Source of the DNA: an uncultured Lachnospiraceae bacterium
Lineage (GTDB): Bacteria > Bacillota > Clostridia > Lachnospirales > Lachnospiraceae
Assembly: GCA_945643825.1 (NCBI GenBank)
Contig: CALZEZ010000079.1
Coordinates: 1-6,662 of the forward strand
DNA: 6,662 nucleotides
Direction: 5' to 3'
Within the stretch, counting starts at the first letter, position 1, and the number at the start of each line of letters is the position of its first letter. Below are positions 1-6,461 of this stretch, one piece after another. The translations under genes and the position numbers were made by a program. The notes under the pieces are model-generated. The model saw nothing but the letters and a program-made list of their open reading frames with translations. It was not told the origin of the DNA and searched no databases.

Positions 1-723
1 CTCCAATTCCTCCTTCGAGATAAAGTGAACGATCGTATCATAATCCGCAAAATAATTCGGCATCGTCTTGATCTCCTGCTCAATGCGTGACTGGTCAGCT
101 CCCTCTCCAGCAACAACAAAGCATTCCCGCAAATGTTTCTGTCTCGTGGAAAGCTCCGGATTCTTTCCGGATCTCACTGCCTCCAGCGCACTGTCAATTG
201 GAATGGTATACTGTCTGGCATCTATCACGCCGTCAATCCTTCTGATTGCATCTGAATGTCCCTGACTGACACCTTTTCCCCAGAAGGTATAGTCACTTCC
301 CTTTGGAAGAATGCAGTTTGCATACAAACGGTTTAAGGAAAACATTCCAGGATCCCATCCGCAGGAAATCAAAGCGAGCTTTCCCGCCTGCTTTGCCGCT
401 GCATCCACCCTCGCAAAATGCTCCGGAATATTCGCATGCGTATCAAAGCTGTCTACCACATTAAAACACTGTGCATACTGCGGCGTCATCGTCGGGAGAT
501 CAGTCGCACTGCCTCCACACAGAATAAGTATGTCGATCTCATCCTTATACTTCACTGCATCATCAACCGAATAGACCTTAACACCCGGCGTCAGAATCTT
601 CACATCCTCCGGCTTTCTTCTCGTAAAAACAGCTGCCAGCTCACAGTCCTCATTCTGCTTAATCGCGCATTCGATTCCTTTTCCCAGATTACCATAGCCC
701 AATATTCCTATTCTCGTCTTCAT
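1..723 (-). CDS. ddh: meso-diaminopimelate D-dehydrogenase, 3' end missing at the window edge
   Basis: Catalyses the NADPH-dependent reductive amination of L-2-amino-6-oxopimelate (open form of tetrahydrodipicolinate) to meso-diaminopimelate in one step, the dehydrogenase route to lysine and peptidoglycan DAP (EC 1.4.1.16); cytoplasmic. The 241 residues present start MKTRIGILGYGNLG, a Rossmann GxGxxG loop (G9, G11, G14), with an RR pair (35-36) after the second strand that fits NADP binding. Family motifs follow in order: GGSATD (70-75), DSFDTH (91-96), CGWDPGMFSLNR (121-132), FWGKGVSQGHSDAIRRI (147-163) and TMPNYF (220-225). Compared from memory with the Corynebacterium glutamicum enzyme (320 residues), substrate-site residues D90, W119, D120, T169 and R195 fall at D94, W123, D124, T173 and R199. 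About 80 C-terminal residues lie beyond position 1. ATG start at 721-723 is supported by AAAGGAGA seven bases upstream (731-738). It is the last visible gene of a four-gene run, 25 bases after the MmcQ-MGMT gene. Confidence 0.95.
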   Translation of the reverse strand, partial: MKTRIGILGYGNLGKGIECAIKQNEDCELAAVFTRRKPEDVKILTPGVKVYSVDDAVKYKDEIDILILCGGSATDLPTMTPQYAQCFNVVDSFDTHANIPEHFARVDAAAKQAGKLALISCGWDPGMFSLNRLYANCILPKGSDYTFWGKGVSQGHSDAIRRIDGVIDARQYTIPIDSALEAVRSGKNPELSTRQKHLRECFVVAGEGADQSRIEQEIKTMPNYFADYDTIVHFISKEELE

Positions 724-748
724 CCATTGCTCTCCTTTCATTTTCAGG

Positions 749-1387
749 CTAATCCCCTATCTCATCCAATACCATGCCGTACTTTGCTAAATCCACTCTG
801 CCGCGGACAACTTCAACTCCGTCTTCCATAAGAAGCCTTGCCTGCGCACCTTCTCCTCCAAATGCAAACTCACCGGCCAGCTCCCCTTTACTGTTTACAA
901 CCCGAAAACAGGGAATGTTTTCCGGATCCGGATTTTTATGCAGTGCATTCCCCACAGCACGCGCCATCTTCCGATCGCCTGCCATCTGTGCAACCTGGCC
1001 ATAGGTTGCCACACGCCCCTTAGGAATCCTCTTCACCGCCTCATAGATCCTCTTAGAAGGGGTGTCCGTACATAGATCATAGCTCTCTGCGATCATTCTT
1101 CTTATCTCATCGTCCGGAATGCTCCCATCCAAAATTATCGTATTCCAATGCTCCGGATTCTGATGATATCCAGGAAGCACCGACCGATAGGTGCTTCTCC
1201 AGAAATCGCGCCACGCCGGATCCACCTTTACATTCAGGTTTTCATAGCCGTCACGCTCATATGTCCAAAGGAATGCTTTTTTACTGCCACTTACCCGCAC
1301 TAACTGCCAGTTCGGATCATGAAACGGAGCATCCTGATACGTATTCTCAAACGACAGTCCGTACTCCAATGCCTCTTGCCGGGTCAT
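749..1387 (-). CDS. MmcQ/YjbR-like domain fused to a variant O6-alkylguanine-DNA alkyltransferase (MGMT/Ogt) domain
   Basis: A two-domain protein of 212 residues. Residues 1 to about 105 resemble the MmcQ/YjbR (DUF419) fold: VKVDPAWRDFWRS, LPGYHQNPEHWNTIILDGS and the closing ESYDLC are typical of that family. Residues about 110-205 are an MGMT C-terminal domain: SKRIYEAVKRIPKGRVATYGQVA (helix-turn-helix, Y129), ARAVGNALHKNP with the Arg finger (R143) and hinge Asn (N152), then PCFRVV and RVDLAKYG. MGMT proteins move alkyl groups from guanine O6 to the cysteine of PCHRV. Here that cysteine is C160 (bases 908-910), but the next residue is Phe, F161 (bases 905-907, AAA on the plus strand), instead of His, and the position of human E172 appears to be D189. 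Repair activity is therefore uncertain; damage sensing is an alternative. Start ATG 1385-1387 follows a purine-rich AGGGGGAAGGAAG stretch. The gene sits 14 bases after the acetyltransferase and 25 before ddh. Confidence 0.88.
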   Translation of the reverse strand: MTRQEALEYGLSFENTYQDAPFHDPNWQLVRVSGSKKAFLWTYERDGYENLNVKVDPAWRDFWRSTYRSVLPGYHQNPEHWNTIILDGSIPDDEIRRMIAESYDLCTDTPSKRIYEAVKRIPKGRVATYGQVAQMAGDRKMARAVGNALHKNPDPENIPCFRVVNSKGELAGEFAFGGEGAQARLLMEDGVEVVRGRVDLAKYGMVLDEIGD

Positions 1388-1401
1388 CTTCCTTCCCCCT
1401 G

Positions 1402-1911
1402 TCAGTCAATTAAGTAACTCATCTCATGCCACTCTTCTCCACCCCAAGTGGAATTGGCAATGCCAAGATCCGTAAAGCCAAATTTTAAATACATCGAAAC
1501 CTTGGAGTCCAGACAGGTCAGAATCAGCTTCCTTCTTCCCTTCTCCTTTTCCCGCAGGGCGTATCTTCTCACAATCTCACGTGCCAGTCCCTGCCCCCGG
1601 TACTCCGGCAGAACATCGAGTCCGAGTAACATGATATTGCCACCCTCTTTATCATAAAGTGAGATGTCAGTAAAAAAATCATCCCGAAAAGAACTCTCCT
1701 TCGTCGAAAGTCCGTTGAGAAAGCCGGCTAACCGTCCGGTTTTTCTGTCCATAACAACCATAAATAATTCTGATGCCGCGCCAATGCGCTCCTTCATGCA
1801 TTTCTCGGAGCATGCCTCGTTAGGCGGAAAGCAGATCTGCTCAATCGCTACCGCCTGATCGGATTCCTCTATCTTAATATCGCGAAATTCAAATCTATCA
1901 TCAAACTGCAT
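1402..1911 (-). CDS. GNAT-family N-acetyltransferase, arylalkylamine N-acetyltransferase-like
   Basis: Predicted soluble acetyl-CoA-dependent N-acetyltransferase of 169 residues, a normal length for a single GNAT domain. The acetyl-CoA motif A is at about 94-116: strand MLLGLDVLPEY followed by RGQGLA (R105-x-x-G108-x-A110). Motif B is SMYLKFGFTDLG (139-150), where Y141 matches the Tyr in the FYERFGF segment of animal arylalkylamine N-acetyltransferase that serves as general acid. The tail STWGGEEWHEM (154-164) is typical of bacterial proteins annotated as AANAT-like. The two catalytic histidines of animal AANAT (HxH in motif A) are absent here (M94, L96), so the substrate cannot be inferred; amines, amino acids or an antibiotic are all possible. 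The ATG at 1909-1911 is preceded by GAAGAGG, which overlaps the stop codon of the upstream transporter gene, suggesting translational coupling. Gaps are 14 bases on each side. Confidence 0.85.
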   Translation of the reverse strand: MQFDDRFEFRDIKIEESDQAVAIEQICFPPNEACSEKCMKERIGAASELFMVVMDRKTGRLAGFLNGLSTKESSFRDDFFTDISLYDKEGGNIMLLGLDVLPEYRGQGLAREIVRRYALREKEKGRRKLILTCLDSKVSMYLKFGFTDLGIANSTWGGEEWHEMSYLID

Positions 1912-1925
1912 TCTATACCTCTTCT

Positions 1926-3290
1926 CTAAAATCTGTCGTAAATTCCAAAAGCAAAAATGAACAATACAATAAAGGGAAGCACATATTTCAAATATCCACG
2001 CATCCAGTCGTGTACCTTAAGCCCTTTTCCGGTATTTGCCTCATTCTTAAAATTTTCAAAGCCCCAGCCATATCTGGATACACAAAACAACAGATACGTC
2101 AGGGAGCCTAATGGAAGAAAAAGATTACTTACCAGAAAATCCTCCAGATCCAGAATCGTTCCGCCAAAGAACTCCAACCCCTTCCATTTCAAGACCTGAA
2201 AGCCTAACACGCACGGCATTGATAGAAGCGTGATCAGTACAAAATTGATCCAGCTCATTTTGCGCCTGCTAAATCCGGTCAGCTCCATTCCACAACAGAT
2301 AATATTCTCAAAAACAGCAAGCACCGTGGACAGTGCCGCAAAGGACATAAACAAAAAGAACAGACTTCCCCATAGCCTTCCAAGCTTCATATTCGCAAAG
2401 ATATTTGGCAGTGTAATAAAAATCAGGCTTGGTCCTGAGGTCTGATCCACCTGATAGGTGAAGCATGCCGGAAAGATAATCAGCCCAGCTGTGATCGCCA
2501 CAAAGGTATCTAATAGAACCACCCGAAGGGATTCCCCCATAAGAGAATACTCCTTTTCGATATAGCTTCCAAAGATCGCCATGGAGCCAATGCCGATGCT
2601 AAGAGTAAAAAAGGCCTGATTCATCGCGCCAACCAGGGTGGCGATGATTCCTGTCTCCTTCATCCTTCCAAAATCCGGAACCAGATAAAACGAGAGTCCC
2701 TCTCTTGCTCCCGGCATGAAAAAGCTGTTCACTGCAAGAATCACCATAATTGCCAGCAGCGCGAGCATCATAAACTTCGTAACCTTCTCTAAGCCCTTCT
2801 GAAGACCTCTGGCACAGACAAAGATTCCGATTGTGACGACAAGTACCATCCAGAAAGCCATTGTGACGGGTTTCTCCAACATCTGTGAAAAGCGAAGTGC
2901 TACCTCCTCCGGATTTAAATTCTCCATTTTTCCGGTTGCTGTCAGATAAAAATAATACAGCATCCAACCGGCAACACATGTATAAAACATCATGAGCAGA
3001 TAATTGCCCACCAGTGTCAGCTTTCCATGAATATGCCATTTCTGTCCCGGCTTCTCCAATTCCTCATAGGCCTTCACCGGACTCTTCTGACTGGCACGAC
3101 CGATGGAGAATTCCATCGTCAGGATCGGAAGACCCAAAATTGCTAGAAATATCAGATAGAACAGGACAAAGCATCCTCCTCCTCCAAGTCCCGCCATATA
3201 CGGAAATTTCCAGACGTTTCCGATCCCAATCGCGCAGCCGGCAGAAATCAGGATGAATCCCAGTCTTGATTTTAATCTGTCTCTCCCCAC
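1926..3290 (-). CDS. sodium-dependent amino acid transporter, NSS/SNF family (LeuT/MhsT/Tyt1 type)
   Basis: Inner-membrane Na+-coupled importer with the LeuT fold, most likely for an amino acid; the substrate cannot be told from sequence. The 454 residues give about eleven membrane segments (near 10-34, 38-60, 90-118, 143-160, 170-192, 219-245, 253-278, 304-330, 345-364, 383-404, 433-452), as in the 11-TM bacterial members MhsT and Tyt1 rather than 12-TM LeuT. TM1 has the family signature SAGCAIGIGNVWKFPY (16-31); N25 aligns with the Na+-binding N27 of LeuT. The unwound part of TM6 is TLSIGIG (229-235). TM8 carries S321-T322, matching the Na2-site pair T354/S355 of LeuT. D261 in TM7 lies where chloride-independent bacterial members have an acidic residue. 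Cys19 takes the place of LeuT N21. The start is GTG (3288-3290), supported by AAAAGGGG seven bases upstream. First gene of the left-hand transcription unit. Confidence 0.93.
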   Translation of the reverse strand: MGRDRLKSRLGFILISAGCAIGIGNVWKFPYMAGLGGGGCFVLFYLIFLAILGLPILTMEFSIGRASQKSPVKAYEELEKPGQKWHIHGKLTLVGNYLLMMFYTCVAGWMLYYFYLTATGKMENLNPEEVALRFSQMLEKPVTMAFWMVLVVTIGIFVCARGLQKGLEKVTKFMMLALLAIMVILAVNSFFMPGAREGLSFYLVPDFGRMKETGIIATLVGAMNQAFFTLSIGIGSMAIFGSYIEKEYSLMGESLRVVLLDTFVAITAGLIIFPACFTYQVDQTSGPSLIFITLPNIFANMKLGRLWGSLFFLFMSFAALSTVLAVFENIICCGMELTGFSRRKMSWINFVLITLLSMPCVLGFQVLKWKGLEFFGGTILDLEDFLVSNLFLPLGSLTYLLFCVSRYGWGFENFKNEANTGKGLKVHDWMRGYLKYVLPFIVLFIFAFGIYDRF

Positions 3291-3297
3291 TTATTTT

Positions 3298-3305
3298 CCC
3301 CTTTT
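3298..3305 (-). promoter_or_regulatory. Ribosome binding site deciding the GTG start of the sodium symporter gene
   Basis: On the minus strand the sequence reads AAAAGGGG, then seven bases, then GTG (3288-3290) opening MGRDRLKSRLGF. The first in-frame ATG would lie well inside TM1 (after the conserved GNVWKFP motif), so GTG is the only sensible start. Confidence 0.7.
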
Positions 3306-3346
3306 ACATTCCTTTTCGTACTTTTTACATAAAATACACCAATCTT

Positions 3347-3374
3347 AGTTTAACACATCATCAAAATTTTACAA
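3347..3374 (-). promoter_or_regulatory. Candidate sigma-A promoter for the symporter-acetyltransferase-MGMT-ddh unit
   Basis: Minus strand: TTGTAA (-35, bases 3369-3374), a 16-base spacer, then TGTTAAACT, which is an extended -10 with hexamer TAAACT (3347-3352). Four of six bases match at each hexamer. It lies between the upstream terminator and the symporter gene, about 56 bases before its GTG, which is where a promoter is needed. Judged by eye in AT-rich sequence, so the exact boxes are uncertain. Confidence 0.4.
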
Positions 3375-3398
3375 AGCGTTATTCCACAAAAAAATGCC

Positions 3399-3426
3399 AA
3401 AAAAATCGGACGCTTTCGCATCCGAT
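3399..3426 (-). terminator. Rho-independent terminator after the ABC transporter genes
   Basis: On the minus strand, starting 19 bases after the ATPase stop codon, ATCGGATGC and GCGTCCGAT form a nine-pair stem (one T-G wobble, bases 3405-3426) closed by a GAAA tetraloop. A run of T follows at once (3399-3404), with a second T run after GGCA (near 3388-3394). It would end transcription of the MFS-permease-ATPase unit and separate it from the symporter unit. Confidence 0.88.
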
Positions 3427-3445
3427 CAAAAAAAACGATTGAATT

Positions 3446-4186
3446 TTACCATCCCAGCCCTTCGAGCCATTTTCTAGTCCTCTCAGCGCGCCTCTTTCCC
3501 TCTTCTGCTTCAAATTTTCCAAGTGAAAGCTCTCCGCGGATCGCGCCGTCTAAGAGATAGAGTACTCTGTCACATCTTGAGGCCACAAGAGAATCATGCG
3601 TTACCATCAATATAGTTGTCCCCTCCCGGTTCAGCTTGAGAAAGGACTCCATAACCTCATCGGATGCACTTCGGTTCAATGCGCCGGTCGGCTCGTCAGC
3701 AAACAGAAGCTTTGGCGACATGATCATACTTCGGCATATGCAGGCCCGCTGAAGCTGTCCACCTGACACCTCGGTAACCTTTCTGTGAGACAGCTCCTCA
3801 ATTCCCAGCGCCTTCATAAGCTTCTTTGCACGCTCCTCGTACACTCTCTTATTCTTTCTCCCATCCTTGCTGCCCAGCGCAGGAAGAAGAATATTCCCCC
3901 AGATATCCAGATTGGCGATGGTGTTCATCTGCTGGAACACAAAGCCGATCTCATATAATCGAAGTCTTGCCTTCTCCTCCTCAGAGAGTCCTGTCAGTCT
4001 CCGATCGTCCAGAAGAACCTCACCCTGATCCGGCTCATCCATTCCTGAAATGTTATAGAGCAGTGTCGATTTTCCTGCTCCGGACGGTCCCATAATCGCA
4101 ACCATTTCACCCTGATGCAGATCAAAATCAACATTATGTAGTATCTGATTTTTGGATAAATCCTTAACACTTAGTATTGTAGCCAC
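3446..4186 (-). CDS. ABC transporter ATP-binding protein, MacB/LolD/BceA type
   Basis: Cytoplasmic ATPase that drives the FtsX-type permease encoded just upstream. Its 246 residues hold every ABC motif: Walker A GPSGAGKST (33-41), Q-loop Q85-Q86 in GFVFQQMNTI, signature VSGGQLQR (140-147), Walker B LLFADE (160-165) with catalytic E165, D-loop GALN (168-171) and switch His H197 in MVTHD. The GFVFQQ and DEPTGALN wording is that of the cd03255-like group (MacB, LolD, BceA, SalX) that pairs with FtsX permeases. About 30 basic and acidic residues after the core (KFEAEEGKRRAERTRKWLEGLGW) form a short charged tail. The start is GTG (4184-4186), four bases after the permease stop, with AAAGGA eight bases upstream inside the permease 3' end, so translation is likely coupled. 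A terminator follows. Substrate unknown; peptide or antibiotic export or resistance is common in the group but not shown here. Confidence 0.94.
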   Translation of the reverse strand: MATILSVKDLSKNQILHNVDFDLHQGEMVAIMGPSGAGKSTLLYNISGMDEPDQGEVLLDDRRLTGLSEEEKARLRLYEIGFVFQQMNTIANLDIWGNILLPALGSKDGRKNKRVYEERAKKLMKALGIEELSHRKVTEVSGGQLQRACICRSMIMSPKLLFADEPTGALNRSASDEVMESFLKLNREGTTILMVTHDSLVASRCDRVLYLLDGAIRGELSLGKFEAEEGKRRAERTRKWLEGLGW

Positions 4187-4190
4187 CTCA

Positions 4191-6461
4191 TTATTCCTTT
4201 CTCATCGCCTCAAAGGCCTTGATTCTGTCTACTTCCTTTGCTCCTCCGGCAATTGCCAGGAAGGTAACCATACAAACGGATAACGGAATGATTGCAAAGG
4301 TCATTATCTTATCTGTTACGAACTGGAAACCGGATGCACCTAACGAGCTTAACACCATACCCGCCGCAGTCTGCCCTAAAACAACGCTCAACCACACTCC
4401 AAGCAGTATACTGACCACGATGTAGGGCAAGGTGCCTCCTCCATATGCCTTTTTAATCTCCCGGCTACTAAAGCCAAGGGCTTTTTTCAGTGCAAGATCC
4501 ATTCGCTCACGCTCCACGATCAGACGGAAGAATAAAAGCACCACCGTAAAGAGAATTACCAGGGACGCGATTATAACCACACCGGAAACCATATCCAGAT
4601 TCTGAATCATCTGTCCATAGGTTCCCTCCACATAAGTCCGGATATCCGTGATCTTTGCTCCCATCTGCTCCGTGAACGTTCCGTTTTTCTGAATCCATGC
4701 AGCGATATCCGTTCCATCCCGAAGCGAAACATACAGAATACTCCACATCACGTCCTCATCCGGTAATATCTCTAGTTTCGCCCGTCCGGCAGAAAGCTTC
4801 GCCGTCTTACCGCCGTTGGTGATATCAGAGTATATACCACATACCGTATACCGGTTCTCCCTCCCCGAAAGACTTATTGAATCCGAAAGCCCCAGTCCCA
4901 GCTCTTGAGCCAGAAGCGATGACAGAGCGATTTCATCGGGGTGCTCCGGAGCAGTCCCTTCCAGATAGCTGACCGGAAAAGCAGTGTGATCACCAAGCTC
5001 CGCAAGAATACTGCAATTTGTTCCATCGGAAAGCCCAGCCTTAAACCGCTTCGTAATCAAAACCGTATACTCCAGAACCTCACTGTCCTGCTCTAATGCC
5101 TGCCCAAGCTCCTGCGTGCCCTCCATCAGCTTATTCTGTCTGGCGACATCGATTCTCACATCACTGTTTCCCACACCCATGTAAGTTACAAAATCCGGTG
5201 ATGCAAGCGTACTCGCAATATGTCTTGGCACCGGGCACAAAAATGTGCAGGCGCACACTGCGAGACCAATTAACAGATAACGCAGCCGGTTATCCCCCTG
5301 CCGCACCCTGCTCTCCCTCATAGCGGCAAGCGCCGTCGTTCTCTTCAGCTTATTTAAGGTTCTGTGTATCGATAGAAGAATACAAGCCACCGTAGCAGCG
5401 ACTGCCAAAAGTGCAAACAGATACCGGGTAGCCACGTCAGAATCCACCCCGTACATCTCCCTCAATCCGGCACTGAGCGGTTCCGAAACAAGTGCTGCCG
5501 CAATTCCTCCGGATACTGCGCCGATTAATGTAAGAATCAGGTATTTACCAAAATAAATCCTTCGAATTCCCTTCATACCGATTCCGATTGCCTTAAGTGT
5601 TCCGATTTCTACCTGTGAGCGGCTTAAGCTCGTCATAAGAAGAAAACGGATGCAGAGAATCGAAATCAGAAGAATCATCACGCTGACAAAGAACAGCACC
5701 CAGATCATCAGGCCATCTGACAGTGCATTCATAAACCGGATCAGGTCATAGGTCACGGCAGGACCGTTATCCGGCAGTCCTGCATCCAGATAGGCAGTCG
5801 TAATCTGTGTAATACAATCCCTGTCACTAAGCAGAAATTCAATCAGATATTCCTCCTCGCCCAATTCGCGAAGCCTATCATAATCAGCTTCACTGACTAA
5901 GAATCTCTTTGAGGAGGCCATCATGGAGTTCATCTGAGAGTCCCTTAAAAAGCCCGCTATCCTCAGCTTCTCCTCACCGATTTCAAGGATCTGTCCAACC
6001 GATACTCCATATTCGTCCTTATAGCAGATCGGAACATAGACCTCGCCCTCCTGTATCTGCCTGATGATTTCGTTGTCCATAGACAAAAGCCAGTCAAACT
6101 CCTCATTCTGCACACACAGACCATTATCCTGGGTATTGCCGGATAAAGACTGTCCACCCAGGGTAAGCATGCCATTATTCAGATTGAGGAAACGACACAC
6201 CTGCCATTTCGTAATCTCATCGTGATTTCCGGCAAACGCCTCTATCTGCTCCACATTTATCTCGCCGGCATGCATCTGCAGAAAATCCGGTGTTTTTGCC
6301 TTCTCCATCAGCTGGTCGATAGAACCGGACAAGGAGGTAAACAGCAGAATCGTAAGCCCGACTAACATTGCTGACACCGCAGTAAAAATCACTGTCACCA
6401 CAGACATCAGCTTATGATCCCGGATATCATTTTTTACAAGCTCCACATATATTTCATTCAT
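4191..6461 (-). CDS. ABC transporter permease with two FtsX domains
   Basis: Membrane subunit of a type VII (MacB/LolCE/BceB superfamily) ABC transporter; its ATPase is the next gene. The 756 residues read as a duplicated unit of TM, large extracytoplasmic domain, three TMs. Segments are near 18-44, 251-277, 305-327, 345-366, 394-410, 625-649, 677-703 and 719-740, eight in total. The outside domains span about 45-250 and 411-624. Each FtsX domain carries the usual cytoplasmic coupling region: EIGTLKAIGIGMKGIRRIYFG (285-305) and DLALKKALGFSSREIKKAYGG (655-675). This 4+4 layout differs from the ten-TM BceB layout, so a bacitracin-type role should not be assumed. No separate membrane fusion protein or two-component system is seen in the window. 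ATG 6459-6461 overlaps the preceding MFS stop by eight bases (ATGAATGA), and AGGAG lies about ten bases upstream. Substrate not recognisable. Confidence 0.93.
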   Translation of the reverse strand: MNEIYVELVKNDIRDHKLMSVVTVIFTAVSAMLVGLTILLFTSLSGSIDQLMEKAKTPDFLQMHAGEINVEQIEAFAGNHDEITKWQVCRFLNLNNGMLTLGGQSLSGNTQDNGLCVQNEEFDWLLSMDNEIIRQIQEGEVYVPICYKDEYGVSVGQILEIGEEKLRIAGFLRDSQMNSMMASSKRFLVSEADYDRLRELGEEEYLIEFLLSDRDCITQITTAYLDAGLPDNGPAVTYDLIRFMNALSDGLMIWVLFFVSVMILLISILCIRFLLMTSLSRSQVEIGTLKAIGIGMKGIRRIYFGKYLILTLIGAVSGGIAAALVSEPLSAGLREMYGVDSDVATRYLFALLAVAATVACILLSIHRTLNKLKRTTALAAMRESRVRQGDNRLRYLLIGLAVCACTFLCPVPRHIASTLASPDFVTYMGVGNSDVRIDVARQNKLMEGTQELGQALEQDSEVLEYTVLITKRFKAGLSDGTNCSILAELGDHTAFPVSYLEGTAPEHPDEIALSSLLAQELGLGLSDSISLSGRENRYTVCGIYSDITNGGKTAKLSAGRAKLEILPDEDVMWSILYVSLRDGTDIAAWIQKNGTFTEQMGAKITDIRTYVEGTYGQMIQNLDMVSGVVIIASLVILFTVVLLFFRLIVERERMDLALKKALGFSSREIKKAYGGGTLPYIVVSILLGVWLSVVLGQTAAGMVLSSLGASGFQFVTDKIMTFAIIPLSVCMVTFLAIAGGAKEVDRIKAFEAMRKE
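4195..4200 (-). promoter_or_regulatory. Ribosome binding site deciding the GTG start of the ABC ATPase
   Basis: The minus strand reads AAAGGA, eight bases, then GTG (4184-4186) beginning MATILSVKDLSKNQ. The site lies in the last codons of the permease gene (AGA AAG GAA TAA), so the permease tail also acts as the ATPase initiation region. The nearby ATG in AATGAGG is in another frame. Confidence 0.7.

Noticed and set aside
160..169. Possible truncation or pseudogene status of ddh
   Set aside because: The frame is intact and all expected motifs occur in order up to the window edge; only the window boundary cuts it.
418..831. 137-codon open frame on the plus strand
   Set aside because: It is antisense to ddh and the end of the MmcQ-MGMT gene, has low-complexity translation with no recognisable motif, and lacks a good ribosome binding site.
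1448..1858. Two plus-strand open frames within the acetyltransferase region
   Set aside because: Both are antisense shadows of the GNAT gene with no recognisable protein features.
2599..3039. 146-codon open frame on the minus strand
   Set aside because: It is a shifted frame wholly inside the NSS transporter gene, whose own frame has clear family motifs throughout.
3291..3445. Riboswitch or small RNA in the only sizeable intergenic gap
   Set aside because: The gap is 155 bases, AT-rich, and is accounted for by a terminator hairpin and a candidate promoter; no further conserved structured element is recognisable.
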